Shown piece by piece: positions 1-8,296 of a stretch of DNA of 28,558 nucleotides. Made by a program: the position numbers and the translations under genes. How positions within the stretch are numbered: the first letter of the stretch is position 1; each line of letters begins with the position of its first letter. The notes beneath the pieces are model-generated. The model saw only the letters and a list, made by a program, of their open reading frames with translations. It searched no databases and was not told the DNA's origin. Source of the stretch: a virus. The stretch lies in IMG/VR virus record IMGVR_UViG_3300034407_002444, positions 1 through 28,558 of that record. The stretch is one strand, 5' to 3'.

Positions 1-12
1 TGTAGCAAGTTA

Positions 13-40
13 AATGGATGCGATTTTATTCGCATCCATT
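13..40 (+). terminator. Hairpin, probable terminator of the gene upstream of the window
   Basis: A perfect 11-bp stem (AATGGATGCGA at 13-23 pairing with 30-40) closes a 6-base loop. Only a weak T-rich stretch follows, so it may be a weak terminator or a processing hairpin. It lies directly before the late-promoter-like motif of the next gene, as expected for a boundary between transcription units. Confidence 0.5.
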
Positions 41-53
41 ATCTGTTTAATTT

Positions 54-61
54 GATAAATA
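54..61 (+). promoter_or_regulatory. T4-type late promoter motif GATAAATA
   Basis: GATAAATA resembles the T4 late promoter TATAAATA, which is read by a gp55-like phage sigma factor and needs no -35 box. The start codon at 67 lies only 5 bases downstream, so initiation at the usual distance would fall on or next to the A of ATG. Similar motifs occur at 17474, 19526 and 23381. Confidence 0.45.
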
Positions 62-66
62 CTATT

Positions 67-273
67 ATGAAAATAAATGAGATCATATCTGAAAACTTTG
101 CCGGAGCATTTGCTAGTGTTCCCATGGGATTGGGTGCGGGTGATCCAAATGCAAGTGTGTATGCAAAAAAGCCTGCCACTAAAAAGAAAAAGAAATCAAA
201 GATGGGCTATAGTGCAGATGTAGGCAACCTTGCTTACACAACTCCAGTAAAAATCCCAATGATTAAACGATAA
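67..273 (+). CDS. Small basic protein with capsid-targeting-like N-terminus
   Basis: The 68-residue product is not a named family that I can identify. Its N-terminus, MKINEIISE, resembles the T4 capsid-targeting sequence of internal proteins (MKTYQEFIAE type), which the prohead protease cuts after a [LI]-x-E site. Here the matching site would be I-S-E at residues 7-9. A Gly/Ala-rich stretch (about 11-30) and a lysine run (about 40-48) follow, suiting a DNA-associated internal head protein. An alternative TTG start at 52 has no better ribosome site, and no clear Shine-Dalgarno precedes either. The next gene starts 11 bases downstream with a similar N-terminus, so the pair may be co-packaged. 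The internal-protein role is inference. Confidence 0.65.
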   Translation: MKINEIISENFAGAFASVPMGLGAGDPNASVYAKKPATKKKKKSKMGYSADVGNLAYTTPVKIPMIKR

Positions 274-284
274 GGTAGATTAAA

Positions 285-1676
285 ATGAAACTGTCACAAC
301 TAATTGAATCTTTTGTAATCTCAAATGACGCATTTGAAGATTATTTAAATAGAGCAACTGAACAACTAATATCAGAATTATCATCAGGCAAAAATCCACG
401 TGATGCGGTTCATGATTTGGCATTAACTTTTGCAGATCAACATAATAAATCATATGATGCATACACACGTATGGCAGAATCATTATCAGCAAGAATGCAT
501 ACCCTAGAACTTGATGGATCAACGTCAACAGACATTGCACCAATGGGCATGGACATGAACTTACCGTCAGATGACGAAATGCCAGGTGACAGTGACATGG
601 AAGATTATTCAGCGGTAATGAACAATAAACCAGAAATTGAAAATATCGAAGAAGGTCGTATGAGTGATAAACTCATTGGTGATTCGGAAACAATGACAAA
701 GACAGAGTTTACTAAAAAGTATGGTAAAGATCTTGCTGATGAAATGTATGAGTCGATTAATGAAGACGATGACGCTAAAAGAGTTATACGTGCACTTGCT
801 AAAGCAGACGAACCAGAGCGCGGCGAAGAGAGAAAGAAAGTATCTCTGAAGAAAGCACCTTGGGAAGAGTCAGTTAATGAAGGTGGCGATCAAATTAAAG
901 TTAAAGTAATCTTTAGAAAATTCCCCGAGGGTGATGTGATTGCGTTGTTCCCAGAAGAAGATCAAGGTCGTGGACTGATTGGTTCATACATGACCGTTGG
1001 TCAGCATAGTGACGCATCTAAATCATTGATTACTGAATTAGAACCAGCTTCAAAAGAAGAAGCTGCAAAACTAGCCGATGAACTAAAGCGCATTGGTTAT
1101 GATGTTGTTATGGCAGAGTCAGTTAATGAAGCGAAAGCATCAGTGATAGACCAACTACAAAGTATTGTAGATGACAGGCAAGCAAAATCAATTAAGTTTG
1201 ATGACGGTTCTTCAAAAGTAGACATGTTCACAGCATCGGCTATAACACAGGTATATGCTAACGTAAACGATGCTAACAAAGCAAAGATTGAAAAAATGCT
1301 TAACAGTCGCGCAGGATTAATTAAGGTTGCTAAATTTGCAATGGGTGCGTTAAAAGAAGGCAAACTAAATGAAGTGCCTTTAGTAGCGCCTTTACTTGGA
1401 TTAGTAGGCAGAGCGGTTGCAGGTGCTGCAGGTAGAGCGGCTACAGGGGGCGTTGCTAAAGGCGTTGCTAAAGGCGTTGGTAAAGCAGCCAAAGCAGCTA
1501 ATGTAGCAAGAAAAATAGGACCAGCTATTTCTACAGCTAAAGCCTTTGTTAAAGGGGCGCAGGACGCTTATACAAAAGACCCTTATACAAAAGCAACTGG
1601 GAGACACTTAGAATCAACAGAAAAAAAAGCAGATGATATAATGAAATCTGCAATTAATAAAGTAAATAAAAAATAA
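285..1676 (+). CDS. Modular putative internal head protein with repeated cleavage-like sites
   Basis: This 463-residue protein appears built from modules joined by near-identical linkers: ESINE (156-160), ESVNE (195-199), ESVNE (278-282) and KLNE (360-363). These resemble the hydrophobic-x-E sites cut by T4-type prohead protease. The N-terminus MKLSQLIES looks like a capsid-targeting sequence. Segment 200-276 contains an FRKFPEGDVIALFP...VGQHS stretch, a type I recall from phage and bacterial small proteins of unknown function. Segment 283-358 is a separate helical module. The Ala/Gly/Lys-rich C-terminus (about 364-463) is amphipathic and basic. AAGGT at the preceding stop codon provides a ribosome site. 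Function as a proteolytically processed internal or core protein is inference; a plain multidomain unknown is the alternative. Confidence 0.75.
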   Translation: MKLSQLIESFVISNDAFEDYLNRATEQLISELSSGKNPRDAVHDLALTFADQHNKSYDAYTRMAESLSARMHTLELDGSTSTDIAPMGMDMNLPSDDEMPGDSDMEDYSAVMNNKPEIENIEEGRMSDKLIGDSETMTKTEFTKKYGKDLADEMYESINEDDDAKRVIRALAKADEPERGEERKKVSLKKAPWEESVNEGGDQIKVKVIFRKFPEGDVIALFPEEDQGRGLIGSYMTVGQHSDASKSLITELEPASKEEAAKLADELKRIGYDVVMAESVNEAKASVIDQLQSIVDDRQAKSIKFDDGSSKVDMFTASAITQVYANVNDANKAKIEKMLNSRAGLIKVAKFAMGALKEGKLNEVPLVAPLLGLVGRAVAGAAGRAATGGVAKGVAKGVGKAAKAANVARKIGPAISTAKAFVKGAQDAYTKDPYTKATGRHLESTEKKADDIMKSAINKVNKK

Positions 1677-1685
1677 AATATTCTA

Positions 1686-1714
1686 TTGACAGTCTAACAA
1701 TACTATGCTATATT
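1686..1714 (+). promoter_or_regulatory. Sigma-70 promoter for the DsbA-like/polymerase operon
   Basis: TTGACA (1686-1691), a 17-bp spacer and TATATT (1709-1714). The predicted start near 1721 lies inside the left arm of the terminator hairpin that follows. Confidence 0.8.
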
Positions 1715-1715
1715 A

Positions 1716-1744
1716 AATGGAGTTCTCATAGAACTCCATTTTTT
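1716..1744 (+). terminator. Rho-independent terminator overlapping a promoter start site
   Basis: An 11-bp perfect stem (AATGGAGTTCT pairing with 1730-1740), a 3-base loop and a run of six T make a strong terminator for transcripts arriving from the head-protein gene. The left arm begins one base after the -10 box of the promoter at 1686. Confidence 0.8.
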
Positions 1745-1767
1745 ATATCTAATTAGGAGATTATTAT

Positions 1768-2028
1768 ATGTCACTAGGTTCAATCACAAGCGAAGAAAAA
1801 GCAAAACTAAAGCAATTGGTAGACGAAGGATGCTCTGTTCTTCAGGAAGTAGACGACCTTAAAGGTGGGTTACGTGATACAGTTAAGGCAATTGCCGAAG
1901 AACTTGATATTAAACCTGCCGTACTCAATAAAGCCATCTCACTGGCACACAAAGCAAATCTACAGGGTGCAAAGCAAGACTTTGAAGATGTAGAAACCGT
2001 ACTTGAGACTGTGGGGCGCACACTATAA
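1768..2028 (+). CDS. DsbA-like double-stranded DNA-binding protein
   Basis: An 86-residue helical protein. The stretch around residues 20-55 (EGCSVLQEVDDLKGGLRDT followed by a short helix containing EELDIKP) resembles small dsDNA-binding proteins of T4-like phages annotated as DsbA, the late-promoter DNA-binding protein of T4 (about 89 residues). The size agrees. A strong AGGAG lies about 8 bases before the ATG. It is the first gene after the promoter at 1686, and its stop codon is immediately followed by the polymerase ATG, so the two should be translated together. The family call rests on recalled pattern similarity; the role in late transcription is inferred. Confidence 0.55.
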   Translation: MSLGSITSEEKAKLKQLVDEGCSVLQEVDDLKGGLRDTVKAIAEELDIKPAVLNKAISLAHKANLQGAKQDFEDVETVLETVGRTL

Positions 2029-4827
2029 ATGAGCTATGTAGACGCATACTACAACAAAGATAAAGATATTGTACAAGTCGTTGAACGCAAAGATGGCAAA
2101 CGTATCTACCAAGACTTCCCTGCGTGGCGTACATTCTATGTGCGGGACGATAGGGGGTCACATACTAGTATTCATGGAGAGAAAGTTCGCCAGGTGAAGG
2201 TTAAAAGACTCAAAGATATGCACAAGGAATTGCGACTTTGTAGTGATAAAAAGATATATGAAAGTGACATTAAACCAGAGGTTAGATGTCTTGCTGAAAA
2301 TTATTTAAACTTAGATTCACCAAAATTGAATGTAGCGTTTTTCGACATTGAGGTTGATTTTGATGCTACTAAAGGATTTGCCCCACCTGAAGATCCGTTC
2401 ATGCCTATCACTGCAATTACGGTACATTTACAATGGACAGACCAACTTGTTACATTTGTTATGCCACCAGAGCATATGAGGGATGGCGAAGGTTTAGTAG
2501 AAGCACAGCGTCTATGTGATAAATTCCCAGATACATTTCTGTATCTAAGCGAAGCAGACTTATTAAACGACTTCTTAACATTAATAGAAGATGCAGATGT
2601 TCTTAGCGGATGGAACAGCGAAGGTTTTGACATTCCATATATAGTAAACCGTATTATTCGAGTTTTAAGTAAATCACATACTCGTAAGTTATGCTTGTGG
2701 GATCTTCTTCCAAAAGCAAAGACTATTATTAAATATGGCAAAGAACAAATTAGTTATATATTGAGTGGGCGCATTCATCTAGATTATCTAGAATTGTATC
2801 GTAAGTATACATATCATGAAATGCATTCATACTCACTTGATGCTATTGGCGAGTATGAACTTAATGAACGTAAAATTGCGTATGAAGGCACACTAGACCA
2901 ACTGTATAATCAAGATTTTTATAAGTTTATAGAATACAATAGACAAGACGTTGCATTACTTGATAATTTAGACAAAAAACTGAGATTTATTGATCTGGCA
3001 AATGAAATTGCACACGACAACACTGTTAATATCCAAACTACGATGGGTGCTGTGGCTGTTACCGAACAAGCAATTATTAATGAAGCACACAGACGAGGAA
3101 TGGTTGTTCCCGATAGAAAGAAACGTAGTTGGGATGTCGAAGATGAAGATTATGAGCCAACACTAGAAGAAGAAGCGGCTGCAGAAGCACAAAAAGCAGC
3201 AGGAGCGTTTGTTGCTAATCCTCAAACTGGTATACAGAAGTGGGTTGCAGGCATTGATATTAATTCACTATATCCCAGTATCATTCGTGCATTAAACATG
3301 TCACCTGAAACTATTACTGCACAACTCCGCCAAGATTACACAGAAGAAATGATACAAAATCGTATCAAGGCTGGACGTGGCAGTAAGAACAAAGGATTTG
3401 GTGCTGCGCAGGCTTGGGAGGATACATTTTCAACTGAGGAGTTTCGCTTCTTAAATGAAAAAGATAAAACAAATATTATGAACTTAGACATGGAAAATGG
3501 AGAAGTGCACGAATTATCAGGTGCAGAAGCATTTGACTTAGTATATAACTCAGGTCTTCCATGGGCTATAAGTGCTAATGGTACAGTTTTTAAACAAGAT
3601 GTCCAAGGTATTATTCCCAGTCTATTAGAACGTTGGTATGCCGAACGTAAAGTTCTTCAAAAAAATATGCGTGAAGTTAGAGAAAACGGTGGGACAGACG
3701 AAGAGATTGCGTTCTGGGACAAACGACAATTAGTTAAAAAGATTAACTTGAATAGTTTGTATGGTGCGATTCTAAATCAAGGTTGTAGATTTTATGATAA
3801 ACGTATCGGCCAGTCAACCACACTGTCTGGTCGTTGTATCACACGGCACATGGGTGCAAAAACTAATGAAGTTATTGACGGCACGTATGATTATAAAGGT
3901 AAGTCTATAATTTATGGCGATACGGACTCTATCTACTATTCAATGTATCCATCATATCAAAAAGAGATTGATAATGGAGAGATCGAATGGGACAAAGAAA
4001 TTGCCCTTACGATGTATGATGAAATCGCTAATCAAGTTAATGCCAGTTTTCCAGATTTTATGAAAGAGTTCTTTAATTGTCCTCGCAATCAAGGTGAAAT
4101 CATTGCTGCTGGTCGTGAAAACTTGGCAACTATGGCTATCTTTATTAAGAAGAAAAGATATGCTATGCTTATATATGACGATGATGGCGTACGGCGTGAT
4201 ATCAATGGCAAACCCGGCAAAGTAAAAGCAATGGGACTTGACTTGAAGCGGAGTGACACTCCTGATTACATGCAAAACTTTCTTAGCGAATGTCTTGTTA
4301 AAGTTCTAACGGGCGGTGTACAAGATGATATCGTTAACATGGTTAAAGAATTCAAAAAAGAGTTCCGTGGAAAGCCTGGTTGGGAAAAAGGTACTCCCAA
4401 GCGTGTCAATAACTTAACTAAGTTTAAGAATGATGTTGCCAAATACAAACGTGCAAAAAATGCAGATTTCAAATTACGAAGTTCAGAAAATAAACTGGAA
4501 AAGCCACGTTTGCCAGGTCATGTCAGTGCAGCATTAAATTGGAATACGCTACGTGAAATGAATAGCGATAGATATTCAGTTGAGATAACAGATGGCATGA
4601 AAACTATCGTATGCAAACTCCGTGATAATCCAATGAAAATGACAAGCATCGCATATCCCATTGATGAACCTCGCATCCCACAATGGTTTCAGGATCTGCC
4701 GTTTGACCACGAACTAATGGAAGTGGCAATCATTGATAAAAAAATTGATAACTTGATTGGTGTTTTAAAGTGGGATTTGAGTGCTGCAAATGCTAGTGAA
4801 CAATTTGAAAGTTTATTTTCATTCTAA
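2029..4827 (+). CDS. 43: Family B replicative DNA polymerase (T4 gp43-like)
   Basis: This 932-residue enzyme replicates the phage genome and proofreads. The 3'-5' exonuclease motifs are visible: D106-I-E108 (Exo I), N196...F200-D201 (Exo II) and Y303-x3-D307 (Exo III). Polymerase motifs follow: DINSLYPS (410-417, motif A), K571...NSLYG (575-579, motif B) and YGDTDS (629-634, motif C with both catalytic Asp). The protein ends QFESLFSF, matching the C-terminal clamp-binding tails of T4/RB69 polymerases; a gp45-like clamp is encoded at 8297. Length is close to T4 gp43 (898 residues), and the gene is uninterrupted, with no intron, intein or split. It starts directly at the stop of the DsbA-like gene and is followed 12 bases later by a methyltransferase. 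Confidence 0.97.
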   Translation: MSYVDAYYNKDKDIVQVVERKDGKRIYQDFPAWRTFYVRDDRGSHTSIHGEKVRQVKVKRLKDMHKELRLCSDKKIYESDIKPEVRCLAENYLNLDSPKLNVAFFDIEVDFDATKGFAPPEDPFMPITAITVHLQWTDQLVTFVMPPEHMRDGEGLVEAQRLCDKFPDTFLYLSEADLLNDFLTLIEDADVLSGWNSEGFDIPYIVNRIIRVLSKSHTRKLCLWDLLPKAKTIIKYGKEQISYILSGRIHLDYLELYRKYTYHEMHSYSLDAIGEYELNERKIAYEGTLDQLYNQDFYKFIEYNRQDVALLDNLDKKLRFIDLANEIAHDNTVNIQTTMGAVAVTEQAIINEAHRRGMVVPDRKKRSWDVEDEDYEPTLEEEAAAEAQKAAGAFVANPQTGIQKWVAGIDINSLYPSIIRALNMSPETITAQLRQDYTEEMIQNRIKAGRGSKNKGFGAAQAWEDTFSTEEFRFLNEKDKTNIMNLDMENGEVHELSGAEAFDLVYNSGLPWAISANGTVFKQDVQGIIPSLLERWYAERKVLQKNMREVRENGGTDEEIAFWDKRQLVKKINLNSLYGAILNQGCRFYDKRIGQSTTLSGRCITRHMGAKTNEVIDGTYDYKGKSIIYGDTDSIYYSMYPSYQKEIDNGEIEWDKEIALTMYDEIANQVNASFPDFMKEFFNCPRNQGEIIAAGRENLATMAIFIKKKRYAMLIYDDDGVRRDINGKPGKVKAMGLDLKRSDTPDYMQNFLSECLVKVLTGGVQDDIVNMVKEFKKEFRGKPGWEKGTPKRVNNLTKFKNDVAKYKRAKNADFKLRSSENKLEKPRLPGHVSAALNWNTLREMNSDRYSVEITDGMKTIVCKLRDNPMKMTSIAYPIDEPRIPQWFQDLPFDHELMEVAIIDKKIDNLIGVLKWDLSAANASEQFESLFSF

Positions 4828-4839
4828 TGGAGAATTATA

Positions 4840-5415
4840 ATGGCTAAGAAAACACACCTAGAATTAGTAAGAAATTTAGGCAGAAACGCTGCATCAGATG
4901 AATGTTACACTCCGCCTGATAGCGTAGAACCATTATTGAAGTACTTAGATAAAGATGCGACTTACTATGAAGCAACAAGCGGAAAGTCAGGTCTTATCGT
5001 AGAAGGGTTTACCAAGTTTGGTTACAATATTGTACCAAGTCTTGGCAAAGATTTCTTTGAATGTGTGCCAAGTGACGTACACGATGGAGTAATCACAAAT
5101 CCACCCTACTCACTGAAAGATAAGTTTATTAGACATTGTTATGATTTGGGTAAGCCGTTTGCTCTATTCCTACCAGTAGCAAGTTTTCAAGGCTCAGCAC
5201 GTGGTAAGATGTTTATGGAGTATGGTATGTCGGCACTGGTATATAACAATCGTGTTGATTTTACTGGAGGAGGATCTCCACCATTCGGTAACGCTTGGTT
5301 TATACATGGATTCTTGCCGCCCAATACAATCTATTGGGTAGATAATCCATCCACAGCAAATCCAAGAAAAGAAAAGGTGGAAGAAAGTTGCATTTTTAAC
5401 GATTTATTTGAATAA
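4840..5415 (+). CDS. Putative phage DNA adenine N6-methyltransferase
   Basis: A 191-residue protein with the catalytic NPPY motif at 87-90, typical of enzymes that methylate the exocyclic amine of adenine (sometimes cytosine) from S-adenosylmethionine. The N-terminal DECYTPP segment (about 20-26) and the following EATSGKSGLIVEGF stretch sit where a SAM-binding region is expected, but the classic FxGxG motif I is not clear. It is compact and shows no obvious target-recognition domain. AATGGAG provides a ribosome site after the polymerase stop, placing it in the polymerase operon. It may protect phage DNA from restriction alongside the deazaguanine genes further on. Specificity cannot be read from the sequence. 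Confidence 0.75.
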   Translation: MAKKTHLELVRNLGRNAASDECYTPPDSVEPLLKYLDKDATYYEATSGKSGLIVEGFTKFGYNIVPSLGKDFFECVPSDVHDGVITNPPYSLKDKFIRHCYDLGKPFALFLPVASFQGSARGKMFMEYGMSALVYNNRVDFTGGGSPPFGNAWFIHGFLPPNTIYWVDNPSTANPRKEKVEESCIFNDLFE

Positions 5416-5420
5416 AACAC

Positions 5421-5449
5421 TTGACATATTTTTCGGTATCTGATATAAA
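5421..5449 (+). promoter_or_regulatory. Sigma-70 promoter with extended -10, for the autotransporter-like gene
   Basis: TTGACA (5421-5426), a 17-bp spacer and TATAAA (5444-5449). TG at 5441-5442 gives an extended -10 element. It lies just after the methyltransferase stop. Confidence 0.8.
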
Positions 5450-5486
5450 ATAATCATAGATAGAATCATTTCCGAAAGGTTTAAAA

Positions 5487-8204
5487 ATGCTAATAAATAT
5501 GTCAAGCAATAAAATAACGATGGCCAGTACATTAACAATGTTACTGTGTTCCACAGCTATCGCTGATACTAGTTATATGCAAGCAGATAATGACGGTACA
5601 CTACAAAATCAATGGATTAAAACTGGTATCAATAAAGAATCTGGTACATTTGGTAGTGGCGACAGCCAAACTCCTGGTATATTGTTTGATCCCACAGGTA
5701 CAGGATCATTTGATAATAACTATGACTATCTAACACCCGGTGCACCATTCGATGGGCAAGCACTTATGGTGGACGGCGACAATTACAAAAATAATAACTG
5801 GTCAGTATATACAACTGATATAGTAGACTCTGATGGACTTTCAAATGAAACTGATAAGTTGGAATGGAGCGGTGATGTTGAACACGATGATTCCACGTGG
5901 AGTGTTAAAAATGTCTTTAAACTAGAAGATAATAAATCTTACATTGATGTTACAACAACTATAACTGCTGGGTCTGATGCAGAATCAGTGAGTTATGGAA
6001 AGTTTATTGATCCAGATTCACAGGGCACACCAGGAGATACAAGTGCAACTGAAAATGTACTAGGATACTCTGGTATTCCAGAAACTAACATAGTCATTAG
6101 TGAAGCAAATGTTTCAAAATATGCGCTAGGATTATACACAACAGATACTAACACAACAGCAGGTATCCAATCATGGACAACAAATGCAGATGCGTTTGAT
6201 GGTTCAAAATATGAAAATGCTGACGGTGAAGAGATTCCATATGGGACCGGCGATGATATAATTGGTATCAGTTGGAATTGGACTAATGTTGTCTTGGGCG
6301 ATATTCTTTCAGTAAATTATGCATACATTTTAGGCGAAACTATCTTTGATGCAATTGAAAATTCTGAGGGATCAGGCGGAGATGCAGATAATGATTGGGT
6401 GGTGGAAGATATTGGAACCGCAACTGAAGCAGCAATATCAGCACCTGAACGTGAAGCGGCAGCGGAGGAAGCAGCACGGGTAGCGGCAGCGGAAGAAGCA
6501 GCGCGTGTAGCGGCAGCAGAAGAGGAAGCAGCACGGGTAGCGGCAGCGGAAGAAGCAGCACGTGTAGCGGCAGCAGAAGAGGAAGCAGCACGGGTAGCGG
6601 CAGCGGAAGAAGCAGCACGTGTAGCGGCAGCAGAAGAGGCTGCGCGTGTAGCAGCGGCAGAAGAGGCCGCACGTGTAGCGGCAGCGGAAGAGGCAGCGCG
6701 TGTAGCGGCAGCGGAAGAGGCAGCGCGTGTAGCAGCGGCAGAAGAGGCAGCGCGGGTAGCGGCAGCGGAAGAGGCGGCACGTGTAGCATCGGAAGAGGAA
6801 GCCGCACGTATAGCAGCGGAGGAAGCAGCACGTGTAGCAGCGGCAGAAGAGGCGGCACGTGTAGCGGCTGCGGAAGAGGCGGCACGTGTAGCGGCTGCGG
6901 AAGAGGCGGCACGTGTAGCGGCAGCGGAGGAAGCAGCACGTGTAGCGGCAGCGGAAGAGGCGGCGCGGGTAGCGGCTGCAGAAGAGGCGGCGCGGGTAGC
7001 GGCTGCAGAAGAGGCCGCACGTGTAGCAGCGGCAGAAGTAGCCCGGGTAGCAGCGGCAGAAGTGGAAGAAGTGGCGGAAGAGGTAGTTGAGTTTGCAGTA
7101 ATGGATATAAGGGCGATGGGGTTTGGTATTATGCGAGTAATGGCTTTACCAGAACCTATTATCACAGATACATCCAATGAAACTATTTCATCAATAACTG
7201 AAACACAAAGCACTACGTTACCAGTACTAACATCAAATATCATAAAACATGATTCCACAGTTGATAATAACTTACAAACTATTTCCAAAGAAACTATTAC
7301 AGTAGTAACAACCCCAATGAATATCACAACAAATTCATTTGTTCGTACTACAGAAACATATGATGATGGTTCAGAGGTAGTAACAGACGGAGATACAACT
7401 ACCACAACAATCGTGCGAAATGATATTGTCAGAACATCTAGTGATATTGAATCGGTTGTTGGTAGAGTTGACCAGGTAGAACAATTGTTAGGCATTGACA
7501 TTCATAGAAATATGGATATTAATAATGGCATCACTTTTACAAAAACAGATCATGAGATGAATAATGGCTATAATGCAAATACGAATGTGTATAGCATTGG
7601 AATTGAAGATATTTCAAGTAATGATAATATGTTGATTGGCGTAGAGTATAATGAAGTTAATACCACTATGACAGGAAGTGATAGTAATGGTAGTATGAAA
7701 ACACACGCATATAAAATTGATATTGGTAAATCATTTGATAACAATGATGCAAAATTAACCACATCATTTAATCATACAACATCTGATATTTCATATTTTA
7801 GAACAGTTGGCGACTATGCAGCATCCGGCGAAACTACATCAATTGACAATTATGCAAGTTTTATGTTAGAAAAAGAAACTGGTAATGTTCGTCCGTTCTT
7901 TGGTTACACACTCGGACACAGGAAAACACAAGGTTATACCGAAATTGGTAATGCACTCGCAGTTCTAGATTATAAAACTAAGAGTGATGTATATAATTAT
8001 GCAACACTTGGTTTTAACATTGACTATGACGAAATCAAAGTAAGTGTACGTAAAGACTTTGATGAATATGATACTACTAGGATTGACTTGGATATTAATG
8101 AATCTATCAACGATAAATTAAATTTAATGGTAGGATTTAATCGAAATATATCAAACTATGATACAAGTAATTCGGTAACTGCTGGTGTATCATGGACTTT
8201 CTAA
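5487..8204 (+). CDS. Secreted autotransporter-like outer-membrane protein with long AEEAARVA repeat
   Basis: A 905-residue protein. Residues 1-26 look like a Sec signal peptide with cleavage after AIA26. About 27-310 is a Gly/Asn/Asp-rich beta-type region resembling bacterial surface-protein passengers. About 322-535 is a near-perfect array of roughly 22 nine-residue units (AAAEEAARV), predicted long helix or coiled coil similar in style to TolA domain II. About 640-905 has alternating amphipathic strands and ends in Phe (GVSWTF), as in autotransporter or outer-membrane beta-barrels. AAAGG seven bases before the ATG fixes the start; ATG 5499 is an alternative. It has its own sigma-70 promoter, suggesting early expression in the host. 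Surface exclusion or envelope modification is a guess; a virion fibre is less likely given the signal peptide. Confidence 0.8.
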   Translation: MLINMSSNKITMASTLTMLLCSTAIADTSYMQADNDGTLQNQWIKTGINKESGTFGSGDSQTPGILFDPTGTGSFDNNYDYLTPGAPFDGQALMVDGDNYKNNNWSVYTTDIVDSDGLSNETDKLEWSGDVEHDDSTWSVKNVFKLEDNKSYIDVTTTITAGSDAESVSYGKFIDPDSQGTPGDTSATENVLGYSGIPETNIVISEANVSKYALGLYTTDTNTTAGIQSWTTNADAFDGSKYENADGEEIPYGTGDDIIGISWNWTNVVLGDILSVNYAYILGETIFDAIENSEGSGGDADNDWVVEDIGTATEAAISAPEREAAAEEAARVAAAEEAARVAAAEEEAARVAAAEEAARVAAAEEEAARVAAAEEAARVAAAEEAARVAAAEEAARVAAAEEAARVAAAEEAARVAAAEEAARVAAAEEAARVASEEEAARIAAEEAARVAAAEEAARVAAAEEAARVAAAEEAARVAAAEEAARVAAAEEAARVAAAEEAARVAAAEEAARVAAAEVARVAAAEVEEVAEEVVEFAVMDIRAMGFGIMRVMALPEPIITDTSNETISSITETQSTTLPVLTSNIIKHDSTVDNNLQTISKETITVVTTPMNITTNSFVRTTETYDDGSEVVTDGDTTTTTIVRNDIVRTSSDIESVVGRVDQVEQLLGIDIHRNMDINNGITFTKTDHEMNNGYNANTNVYSIGIEDISSNDNMLIGVEYNEVNTTMTGSDSNGSMKTHAYKIDIGKSFDNNDAKLTTSFNHTTSDISYFRTVGDYAASGETTSIDNYASFMLEKETGNVRPFFGYTLGHRKTQGYTEIGNALAVLDYKTKSDVYNYATLGFNIDYDEIKVSVRKDFDEYDTTRIDLDINESINDKLNLMVGFNRNISNYDTSNSVTAGVSWTF
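6451..7090 (+). repeat. Tandem 27-bp coding repeat (about 22 copies)
   Basis: Units of about 27 bp encode AAAEEAARV inside the autotransporter-like gene. Copies differ mainly at synonymous positions (gcg/gca/gct, cgt/cgg, gaa/gag), and a few carry an extra Glu codon or are shortened. The block is much richer in G and C than the flanks, and the repeats create long meaningless open frames on the other strand. Confidence 0.95.
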
Positions 8205-8237
8205 GATTAGAAAAATACAAAACAAGCAATTACACTA

Positions 8238-8266
8238 TTGACAGATTGTTTGAATTGTGATAAGAT
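8238..8266 (+). promoter_or_regulatory. Sigma-70 promoter for the clamp/DpdA operon
   Basis: TTGACA (8238-8243), a 17-bp spacer and TAAGAT (8261-8266), a 4/6 match to the -10 box. It sits in the 92-base gap before the sliding clamp gene. Confidence 0.7.
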
Positions 8267-8296
8267 AAATTTATATAAATCAAATTGGAGAACGCA

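Noticed and set aside
1097-1492. Minus-strand frame of 131 residues
   Set aside because: Antisense to the modular head protein; Ala/Pro/Thr-rich shadow with no ribosome site.
5499-5501. Alternative start codon for the autotransporter-like gene
   Set aside because: ATG 5487 has AAAGG at 7 bases; both starts keep the signal peptide.
6451-7090. Direct repeats that might suggest a CRISPR array
   Set aside because: Units are contiguous, without unique spacers, and encode an in-frame peptide repeat.
6317-7501. Long minus-strand open frames (394 and 226 residues) across the repeat
   Set aside because: They arise from the 27-bp tandem repeat of the plus-strand gene, giving low-complexity Ala/Ser/Thr/Arg or Pro/Leu products without ribosome sites.
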